Assembly (NCBI GenBank): GCA_025642075.2 | Contig: JAODUO010000043.1 | Span: 244,001 to 308,000 of the forward strand | DNA length: 64,000 nucleotides | Direction of reading: 5' to 3' | Source of the DNA: Ridgeia piscesae | Taxonomy: Eukaryota; Annelida; Polychaeta; Sabellida; Siboglinidae | Part shown: piece after piece, positions 31,201 through 42,900 of the stretch | Layout of the letters: each line of letters starts with the position of its first letter | Position numbering within the stretch: position 1 is the stretch's first letter | Position numbers and translations under genes: made by a program | Notes under the pieces: model-generated | What the model saw: the letters and a program-made list of their open reading frames with translations, nothing else | Databases searched by the model: none | What the model was told of the DNA's origin: nothing

Positions 31201-34200
31201 TATAAATTTATCAGAGCATGGAATGGAATATGATAATTTAATGAATAGTTGCATTTGTATGTAAAAAATTGCCAGCCATGTATTTTGGATCTCAAACAAA
31301 CTATAATAACCAAAATAAACAACAAGGAATTGTTCTGTCGTATAATTTCTCACCTTCAGGTACCTGTCAGTGGTGTGATGTGTGAGTGCATGTGCATGCC
31401 GAGGGTACTGTTATCACCAGAAGTGACCACCTACATCAGTGTCACAGTGACTTCTGTCTGTGCTCTATATATACATGTTGTTGTTTTCTTCCCGGTCAGT
31501 TTTCTGCGGTCAACACGTCTGGTCACTGTGTCGCTGTAGCCGGCAAGACTGGACTGGCGCACTATACTCTCTTCTCCCGGAAGTGGAAGCTCTTTGGCAA
31601 CGAAACACAGGTTAGTGACCGTAGTGTCAGGCACAGAAGACACTTCTACAGCGACCATTAGTTTGTTTGTTGTATCAGTTTACAATGTGTTTAGTGATGT
31701 TACACTGTCCTCTCAACATTGGCTATATCTGGGATGAATTGATGTATTTTCAGACTGTCGTCTTTGTGTACATTGTATATAGTACACAATAACAACTAGA
31801 CATTGCTACATGATACAGATGGTGGAAGCGCCCTGGTGTGGTCATCACTACGGCCTTGTAATTAACTGACCAAATTAACTGACCAGTTGACCAATGCCAT
31901 CAAATGTTGCCAGTCACAGGTGGAAATGTCCTGCAGCATCCTCTACATGTCAGGTTTCTGTTGGTCACTAGGAGCAGGACATGATGGTGACCGGTGGACT
32001 GACCTGGTGGAAGGATTTCATCTGTGCTGCCTGCTACAACCTGCTTGACCAGAGGGACGAGGTGGGTGGACAGGGGCAGGAGGGGTGGATGGGGGAGGAG
32101 GGGTGGACAGGGGCAGGAGGAGTGGGCCGGGTGGATAGGAAGGAGGGGCAGGAGGATTGGAGTGAGGAGGGTGGATGTGGATGGGGTCAAAGTAGGGGAA
32201 TGTGTGGCAAATGGGGAGGTGGGCAGGAGGAGGAAGATGGAGAAAGGGGAGAAAGAGGAGACGGGTGAAAACAATGGGGGGTGGCTGGGTAGAATGTAGA
32301 ATGGATAGATTGAGATAAAGTGGTGGTGTAGGGTAAAGGGGTGACATGGGATGAAAGTGGGGTACTAAGAGATCGTAGATGGCTGACGTTACCTCACTTG
32401 TGAATGAACACAGAATTAGATAAGAATGTCCCATTTCTTCACCTATTTAGCAGTCTGACCCTGAAAGCTAAAAAAACGAAAAATTTTCATACACAGATCC
32501 GGTTTTACCCGCGAGACTCCAAACTGGACAACACGTTTGCACACATAGAGCGCGTTCCGTCTCAGATCATGCTGTTGAACACGTTCCGAGACATCCTCAT
32601 CATGCTGTGTGCCGACAGCCACATCATGATCTTTAGACTCGAGCGCAAGAACATGCATCCAAGTATGGATCTTGTTTTCATACTTTCTTACTAAACATGG
32701 GTATAATGCTCCATGTAGGAAATATATCATGCGACATGTTTCACAGTAATAACACTGCACCTGGAATGTTTTATTTAGCTGTTTTACACTTTTTAATGTC
32801 TCAGATACATGTATATCTCAGTAAAGTCACCAGCTCGAGTTTGCACAAATTTATTTGCTTAAATTCACCCTCTAATATAACCTCTTATGCAACTTCGTAG
32901 TAGTTATATAACGGTTGTGGCCATGGCTGTCATACCCAGAATGATCACTGTTTGAATCACAGGATAATCAGTGATGTTGTAAGTATTATTACAGAGTGTC
33001 CTGTGGTTTATATGACTGGTTGGTCTCAACTCTCACCCAGTGTCATTGGCTGTTTCAGATCCAGGCCTCGTGATACATAAACTACAGGAGGTGTCCATAG
33101 GGAACTTCATCCCTCATCCCGCCACTGTCGCCTCCATCTCCCTCACATCCCTCAGGACAGAGACAGGTAGGACATCGTCCCCTATCCCATTATCCTCCAT
33201 TTCCCTTGGGGCAGAGATAGACAGGACTCACTATTATTACTATGGTTGTCATTATCACTTGCGTAGTTGTTCAGTGGCTATATGAGGCACTGAAAATGAC
33301 AAGGGTGAGTCCTCCAAATTAAAGTTTTGAAAATACGAGCTTAAAAGTTTTGTTTGCTCCACTTACGGTGAAATGGATTTTACATGTCTATCAAGTTGAG
33401 TCCACCATACTGCGAGTTGTCCTAACAACAGAGCAAGGATACTGTTACCTGATACAATGTTTTTGTGACATTGCCGGGCTTGACCTAATAGTTCTAAATG
33501 CCTCAAGTGTGACACCAGAAAAAATTCTTCTGGACACAGCAAGGCCAAACAACTGAAGGCTGTAGACATGTATTCACATGAGATATTACAACTGGCATCA
33601 ATGTCAAGATCCCAGTTAGGTGGTTAGGTGGTTGCATGCTTGCTTTGGAGTTTCAGATGTGACATATATCACAATGTCTACAATGGAATCTATGTTAGTA
33701 CCTTGTACTGATAATCATAAAACCTTTTCTTCAAGACAGCATTTCAAAAGATCATAATTTATGTTGATGCACTATGTTAAGTTTGTGAGTCATTTATCTG
33801 GGAAACCTACTTGTCCAGACATGTACACTGGACACTAAAACCTGCAGATTGACTGGGTTGTCTTCAAAGAGCTGCATGGTGTGATCACTGTGATCTTAAC
33901 TATTCTTACTATCCCTTGTCTTGTTGCCAGCTTCCATGAAGAGTGTGCCCCAGCCGAATGAGGCAGAGAGCATCATGCTCAATGTGGCTGGACGGCTACT
34001 TATGTTCCAACGCGACCGGTCAAGTGCTCAAGCCAAACCAAAGGAAGGACATGACAGGCCGGTCAGTATGCAGTGGTCACTGTGGTTATGTCTTATTTGA
34101 TGAACCATCAGCTTCTGCAGTATGCTGAAGTATGGTGGAGACAAACTATCACAAGGAGTTGTCCTTAATAAGTGACTCTTACGTGAAGATATGGAGTGGA

Positions 34201-37200
34201 TTGTTCACACTAAATATCTGCAGCTGTTAGGATCTTACAGACATTTGAAGTGTATGTGTTCCATTTCACCTTGTAAGTGTTTTGACCTTTTTGATCCTAA
34301 TTGCCCACAACCGTTTTGATATCAACTGCCTGACAGTGGCCCACAATAAACTGAACTTCAATCAAGCTTGTCTTTAATGATATTTGTTGTGTTTTGCATT
34401 GCATTGGAAGTTATTAATTAGAACGGATTGAAAATATATCTCGCTGAATGTCTACAAGTGCTACATGGAATAAGAGCACATTTCTTTAAAGCATCATGAC
34501 GTGTGATGGAGCAGATGCCATAAACAGACAGTTATGTACATATACAGGTTGATTTCTCCCACAGACATCATACAGTTCGACAGTTCTGTAATATAACAAA
34601 ATATTTCATCAGAGTATTGTAATTTCTGTACATCTGTGAGTCAAGTGTGTGTCGACTGGGCCGGCCGTCATCTCTGACTGTTTGTGTACACAGCTGCCGT
34701 TCTGTGCCCCGGTGGTGGTGGCGTCGTCCGTGGAGAACATGTGGTCATGCTCTCGCAAGAATGACCAGCGTCCACATCTGACTGAGGCTCTGTGGCTGAG
34801 CTGCGGGGCAGCTGGGATGAAGGTAGGTGGTCTAGACATGCGTTCACACTCTATTGTCTGTGTGTGCTCTGTCAGTGTTGCCATAGCAACAGGTCGTCTA
34901 TTAATATTGTTAAGTATTGTGATAAGGTTGCCAGTTTGTATGAGAACATTGTGTGTGCAAAAAATGCGATGGAAATTTGGAAATGGGATGGATTGCTGAA
35001 GAAGTGATTATTTAGGATATGTATCTAGAAACTTAACAGCCATATTAATTTGTAATTTTTTTAAAAGTTTGTTCTAATTTTAGATTGATTTCCAAGGGTT
35101 TAGGCACAATATAAGTTAGCTTATTATCATTATATAGGGAATGCCAGAGGAATTGAAGAGTTTTTGTTTGTTTTTTTGGAACAATGAAATGTGATAGTTT
35201 TCTAATTATGGTACCTACATGTATATCTAAATATGTGTCAACTAATTATTTCATATGACATTTTTACCAGGTGTGGTTACCACTTCTTCCGAGAGAGGGC
35301 AGCACGCGAGGGTTTATGTCGAAGAGGATAATGCTGCCGTTCCACGTTGACATCTACCCCGTGGGTGAGTGGCTAACAATCTCTCTCTCTCTCTCCTCTC
35401 TCCCTCTCTCTCTCTCCTCTCTCCTCTCTCCTCTCTCCCTCTCTCCTCTCTCCCTCTCCCCTCTCTCCCCTCTCTCCCCTCTCTCCCTCTCTCCCTCTCT
35501 CCCTCTCTCTCCCTCTCCCTCTCCCTCTCCCCTCTCCTCTCTCCTCTCTCCTCTCCCTCTCTCCTCTCTCCCCTCTCTCCTCTCTCTCTCTCATCTCTCC
35601 TCTATCTCTCTCTCGCTATCTCTACAACAACTTGTTTACTCATTTGCTAAGTGTCAGAAAAAAATATAACAATGATAACAGTCAGCTTGTGAGACTCGGA
35701 GTAACTCAAGAAGAGTTAGTTTTTGTTACCGCTGTCTCAACATGTAAGTTGACAGTACTATTCTATGCATGAAATGATGCCCCATATTATTACTATACTC
35801 CTGTGATGACATGTTTCAGCCCTGTTGTTTGAGGCCAAAATACTTCTATGGGCCTCCAGAGAGTCGGTGTGTTATCACTATGTTTCAGCCCTGTTGTTTG
35901 AGGCTGGAATCATTTTAGCTAGGAGCTTCCATGGACTCAGCATGTTATCACTTTGTGTTTCAGCCCTGTTGTTTGAGGCCGGAATCATTTCAGCTAGGAG
36001 CTTCCATGGACTCAGCATGTTATCACTTTGTGTTTCAGCCCTGTTGTTTGAGGCCGGAATCATTTCAGCTAGGAGCTTCCATGGACTCAGCATGTTATCA
36101 CTTTTTGTTTTTCCTCCAGTGAGTCAATGTTTTATCACTTTGTGTTTCAGGCCTGTTGTTTGAGGCTGGAATCATCCTAGGGGCCTCCAGTGAGTCCGTG
36201 TTATCACTTTGTGTTTCAGCCCTGTTGTCTGAGGCTGGAATCATCCTAGGGGCCTCCAGTGAGTCCGTGTTATCACTTTGTATTTCAGCCCTGTTGTTTG
36301 AGGCTGGAATCATCCAAGGGGCCTCCATTGAGTCATTGTGTTATCACTTTGTGTTTCAGCCCTGTTGTTTGAGGCTGGAATCATCCTTAGGGCCTCCAGT
36401 GAGTCAGTGTGTTATCGCTTTGTGTTTCAGCCCTGTTGTTTGAGGCTGGAATCATCCTAGGGGCCTCCATTGAGTCATTGTGTTATCACTTTGTGTTTCA
36501 GCCCTGTTGTTTGAGGCTGGAATCATCCTAGGGGCCTCAAGTGAGTCCGTGTGTTATCGCTCTATGAGAGTGATAGAGGAAGATTGGCCCTACCTGCAAC
36601 TGGAGCGCACAGTAAGACAATGCATTATTATAGTCATAGCCACTACAAAATGTTTCAATATTTCTAAGCATAATAAGAGCAATGGCTATCGTCATAGTTA
36701 TACTGTTAGTGCCCAAAGCTGTTGTCGTAGTTATTTTTAGAATAGTTATTATTGTAGCAAATGTTCTTGGACAACCACAGCAGTTGTAACTGGAATAGTA
36801 CTATTGGTCAATATCATAGTTATTGTTGTATTAAAGATACCATGATGATTGAGTACTGTGGAGAAGAGGTGTTAGTAACATTTGTTGATGTATCATCTCT
36901 TATTGTAGAGTCAGGTTTACCTGCATCACGTGCTGAGGAAACTTCTCCGCAGAAAGTAAGTGAAGGCTCTGTCTGTGGTCAGTCAGTTGGTGTCGACACA
37001 GTTTAGGAGTATAGCACAGCCTTGTCTTGCATGTTTTTAGTTGCTGTCAGCACGGGGTCTTGACATTTGTGTCAGGCGTTAAGACATGTTTATTTAGTTG
37101 TGTTGTAAGTTGTAGGGCTACACAGTGCGAGAAACAACATCCCAACATTTAATAGTTCTGATCACTCTGGATTTGCCATGAAGTTGTTTAGCTTTGAAGC

Positions 37201-39894
37201 TACGTAGCCCAGGATGAAACTACTACCATACCTGATTTTTAAAGAGTATGTAATAATGTCAGATGTGGAATAGTTTAACACTATATCTTGTTCCAATTGT
37301 CCTGTATAACTTAGTTAATTTTTACCTTGTGATTTTAGCCTACAGTTTGTTTTAAGTAACCCAATCTTGTAGATGTGTAGACTGTGTAGGTTCAGTGTAA
37401 TGTGTGTGTGCGTGTGTTCAGCCTGGGTGTTCACGCGCTGGAGATCGCGGGCAGCTGCACTGACATGCCCCACTTCCGCCACGTGCTGGAGCTGCTGGTG
37501 CACGAAGTCCTGGAGGAAGAGGCCACCTCCAAGGATCCCATTCCAGGTACACATGCCAGAGTCATGTTTTATTACTAACCGTACAAGCTCTTCTTTCTGT
37601 CTCAGACTTCTATCTCAGGTGGGTTTATGTTTGCACGTTCTGGTTGTGTTTGTGGTATTGCTGGGTTGTAAGGAAGTAGTGAGAAGTAAGTAAAATGACA
37701 ACTAGACACGTATATGTTTTGTATAGAAAAAATGTTTCACACATATTATTGTTGATAACCGTGGATTTTTTTCAGACCCCCTGTTGCCGCGGGTGATGGC
37801 GTTTGTGCAGGAGTTCCCAGAGTTCCTGCAGACCGTGGTCCACTGCGCGCGCAAGACCGAGGTAGCCCTCTGGCAGTACCTGTTCGCAACGGTCGGCAAC
37901 CCCAAGGACTTGTTTGAGGTAGAAAACAGGCAGAGTCGTGCCACATGCGTAGTCTTGATGTATTGGTAGAATGTTAGAGAAACATACAGGAACATGATAC
38001 AGAGAATGTGATTGTTTGTGCAATGAAAATATAAGTATAATAATTATACTGTTAAAGAAATCTAGAGTGTTGAGAATATATCTTGATAGTGCGATGTTGA
38101 CCTGTTGCTTCTGGTTGTAGGAATGTGTGAAACTCAGCCAACTTGAGACTGCGGCCTCGTACCTGATCATTCTACAGAATCTAGAGAAGCTGTCGGTCGC
38201 CCATGAGGTACGATGTCTGTCTCTTGTAGTTTCTGCATTTCAACAGATTTAAGTATTACATTGTTCGCAGGACATGTCAATATTATTTAATTTCATTATT
38301 GCATAAACATTTTGTAATAAATTCTTTAATGAAAATGTGTGTGATAATCGAAAAGTTGATTAAACATGCCAATGTGTGTGTAACTATCGTATGCAAGTGA
38401 CGTAGCTGGTGTCCTGTAACGTGCAGCAGAACTTAGTAAGGCCACTACCAAATAACTTTCTGTTATGGAAGAGGTAATACGGTGAAGATAGAACTGTTGG
38501 TTTCATCAGTTGGTGCAGCCTGTTTACCTCTGACCTTTGTTTGTCCAGTACGCCACAATGTTGCTGGACGCTGCCCTGGAGAAGTGTCAGTGGGAACTAG
38601 CACGAGACCTCGTCAGGTTTCTACGCTCAATTGGTAGGTCATTAGTGCAGCACATGGTTATTTCAGTTTGTAATTATCTTTGACATTGCGTAATGCAAAT
38701 GTTTGTTATTTGTAAACATCCCTGGTTAATTTTGAGACGTCTAAATAAGTTTGATCTAAGAAATTGTCGAGACTAACATGCTCCTATAATATTTCTGATC
38801 AACATTTGGTTGCGTACAAAATTATTTAATTAGCTGACATTCTTCCAAATTGATGATCTTGGTCACTGACATTTAGCATGTTTCAGAACTCCAAACGACA
38901 GTGGCTTAGCTTAGTCTTACTAAAATGTGCTTTGTGATTCAATGTAATTCAGACGGCTCCTCAAATACATTACTTTAACAAATAAATGAATACAACATAC
39001 CCCGGTATATGTAGATGAACCAGTAACTGTATTATTTTAACAAGATTATCCTGCAGAGCAAAACTCCCTTTTTTAAGAAACACGAAAAATAAAAATTTCA
39101 ACTTCTTTGTATCATTGCAAAAAATGTGTTGTCATGACAACCATTGAGATGACAGTTGTGTCTGTAGATCCCAAGGAGGCGGACTCGCCCAACCCAGGCG
39201 CAAAGAAACTAAGCACTGGTTCGGCTGTGTACCCCGCCACCTTCACAACACCCCCGAGTTCCCCGGACGACGCGGCCATGTTCAAGTACACGGGACCGAT
39301 GCGTAGTCGCAGTGTGAGCATGAGTAAGGAGGACGTGGCAGCCGGGGTGACACCGAAGGAGAAAGTACGCCAGAGTAAGACGGACCCTCAGTCTGTCACC
39401 AGATGGTAGGTTCACACGTGTGTGTCTCAAGTGTCTTCTATTGTGTTGGCTTTTGTCATCTGAAACTTTAGCCACATTTTGGAGAAAAAATGTGGGTTCC
39501 CACACTAAACACTTGGAGATCTTACGCTACAGTGACTTGCCTGTCCCAAAATATACATACTGGTAATGATTTTTGTTTGTTGTACCTTTGAGTTCGAATT
39601 CTAAAGGAAAAAGGCACTGTAGAATTGTTTATAGATTTGCTCAAAGTGTGATGTATAATGAAAATGTGTCTGATGTGTAGCGGTGGTGTCATGTACATGA
39701 TGAAGAGATAAACAGTTTGTCAGGTTGACTGTAGATGTCTGTAGCTGTGTTGTTTTTGAGAAATCAACAGTAATGATTCATGCAGCATATGTAAGTGCAT
39801 ATGTGTGAATGAAAAGATGATTATATAGTTAATCTGGTGTGAATGCAAATGTGAATGTGCATATGTGAAGCAAAGCAGAGGCACACCTGTGTGT

Positions 39895-39947
<53 letters not shown>

Positions 39948-42900
39948 TGCATGCATGCGTGCATGCATGCATGCGTGCATGCGTGCATGTGTGTGGTGTG
40001 TACAAACATAATAGAACATGTGTGAATATAAACCAATATCGCATGATTGTGTGTGAATATAAACCAACATTGCATGATTGTGTGTGAATATAAACCAACA
40101 TCGCATGATTGTGTGTGAATATAAACCAACATCGCATGATTGTGTGTGAATATAAAGCAACATCGCATGATTGTGTGTGAATATAAACCAACATCGTATG
40201 ATTGTGTGTGAATATAAACCAACATCGCATGATTGTGTGTGAATATAAACCAACATCGCATGATTGTGTGTGAATATAAAGCAACATCGCATGATTGTGT
40301 GTGAATATAAACCAACATCGCATGATTGTGTGTGAATATAAACCAACATCGCATGATTGTGTGAATATAAACCAACATCGCATGATTGTGTGTGAATATA
40401 AACCAACATCGCATGATTGTGTGTGAATATATACCAACATCGCATGATTGGGTGTGAATATAAACCAACATCGCAAGATTGGGTGTGAATATAAACCAAC
40501 ATTGCATGATTGTGTGTGAATATAAACCAACATCGCATGATTGTGTGTGAATATAAACCAACATCGCATGATTGTGTGTGAATATAAACCAACATTGCAT
40601 GATTGTGTGTGAATATAAACCAACATCGCATGATTGTGTGTGAATATAAACCAACATTGCATGATTGTGTGTGAATATAAACCAACATCACATGATTGTG
40701 TGTGAATATAAACCAACATCGCATGATTGTGTGTGAATATAAACCAACATGACACGTATCAATTGTAGTCGCAGCATCTCACAGAAGGACGATGTGGTGA
40801 ACTCAGACACGTTCTTCATTGATACCATTCTCAGTCGACACGCACGCAAACTGCTGGCATCGTACCGGCTCCGAGACCTTGCTTTCTTTGCAGCCAACAT
40901 GGAGGACTACCAACTCGTGAGCTGGCTGCGCATTGAACGGTGGGCTATAGTTTGTCTGTCTCTCTGCACTAGGACAAGGAAACAGTAATTTATTTGTTGA
41001 CATAATTGAAGTGGTTGTGTTGTAATACAGGTGACATAAACGTTTTTAGGGTATAAATTATGTTCATAAACAGGTGTCTGTAATTGAGATATTGTAATAA
41101 TATTTTATAGCTTCATGTACACTGTGTTCAATGTGCTGTTATTAATATTATTAATTATTAACCATTGTGTTGTATATTAAGTAAGCTGACAAAGTGATGA
41201 AAACGTCAAACATACTGGTTAAAAAACAGTTTATGAGTCAGATATTTTCATAGTGAACAAGTAATTGTTTTGAAACGTAAACATCAGATAGTGCCACAGT
41301 CACATGATATCAACAGTTAGTTTTTTATTGAAGTTGTGACATGTGTCAGTAATAAATTAACCAGATTATAAATTCAAACTATACTCCAAAGTTAGCGAAT
41401 ATCTCATAAAATAACCTGAATATCCATTCATGTTTATTTGCTTCCATAGCAACAGTTGAGGAATGATGTGTTTATGTTTGTCATGTGACTTGTGCAGACT
41501 GCGAGCGGCCCGAGTGGAGGACTTTGTGAGTGCTCTGAAGGCCCTGCACTCGGACTTCCACTGGCCACTGCCCATCCTCAGTCTCACCTCCCTACGCTCC
41601 GTCTCCTCAAGTACGTCCTCACAGCTCCATCTTACCCCCTCAGTCTCTTCCGCTGCATAACTTCATGTTCTACTTAATATGGATCAGTTGCAGATTTAAA
41701 CAAATTAATATGGCAATGGTATTTTAGTTCTTTGAACCTTTCTATTAAACAATGTTCCGTTGCAGAACATTTGTTAATAGAATAATTGTATTTTAGTTCT
41801 AGGGACATTTATTTTTACGCATTTTGTCTACAGTTGGATTTTGTCTGACTTAAACTTTAAAATTAATGTCGCGTATATTAATTCCACATGTTTGTTGTGA
41901 TCATATATTATGAGGTGGGATCACTGAAAATTGTCACATAATTTTTAAAAGTGTGCTCTTCTGTAAAAATGTTGCAGTGTGTTTAGATGCTTTCATTAAG
42001 CTTTTAGCACTGACTGATTGTACTGACCCATGTATGTGCGTCCACTTTGTCACTAACTCCCTCCTCCCTCCCTATAGTGAACAGTCTGAGTCGGTCAGAG
42101 AGCCTGCTGGACGATGGTGCTGACCTGAACGGTGCGAGCGGCTGTAGCCTGGGTCCCCATTCTCCCACGAGTAACAACCGACTCGCTCCCCAGTTGGGCT
42201 CTCCCGTGTCCAGTACCTCCACCGCGGAGGTGATGCTACAACGCCGCAGCACAGGTGAGTCATGTTTACATCTCAGCTGTTGGTATGATTACCGTGAAAC
42301 TTGATGTTGTGACACGTAGTGGCGCTGTGGCACAGTGGATAGAGCGTTGGTCTCTCGACTAAGAGAACGCGGGTTCAAATTCTGTGCTGCCGTATCAAAC
42401 TTTGGGTGGTTCATTCACTCTACATTGCTCCAATTCACGCTAGCTATAGACAGTAGTCGATGTTTGTGTACGAATAGTTTTCGTGCAGTAATTGCAGCAT
42501 GGCTGGATGCTTCCCAGATAAATCAAGATGGTGTTCGATTGAAGAGGTCTGCCAGGGAATATAGTGTAAACCACTTTGAGCAACTCTGAAGGTTGGATAT
42601 TGTGCTATATGAGAACTTACCTTTACTTTTATGTGGAAGGGACCTTTATAAAATCGGCTGATGGCAATTTAATTGAACTTAAGATTTCCAGATACACATA
42701 GAGCTGCTAGTGTTATAGAAGTGTTTTGTCCTGTGGGAAAGCTAGAATTCAACAAAGATTGGGGAAAACTTACCTCACAGACTGTCAGTTTATCTAATTC
42801 TTTTGGCTCAAAAACAATCGCAATCAAAATGTCTATGGTCACTTTATTTATGAAGTGGGCCTTGCTGTAGTAACTTAACTGATTCTAATTTGTTGTCTTT

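Noticed and set aside
34609..34884. 91-codon minus-strand frame
   Set aside because: Shadow of RIC1 exon 18.
35271..35669. 132-codon extension of exon 19 into the CT tract
   Set aside because: The protein is conserved up to DIYPVG and a GTGAGT donor follows; the Ser-Leu-Pro tail is the CT microsatellite.
39720..40755. Minus-strand frames of 278-334 codons ([15 protein letters not shown]...)
   Set aside because: Translations of the 31-bp array in RIC1 intron 26.
42318..42390. tRNA gene with boxes A and B
   Set aside because: Box A and B are present, but the cloverleaf stems do not pair and the sequence continues into a SINE body and tail.
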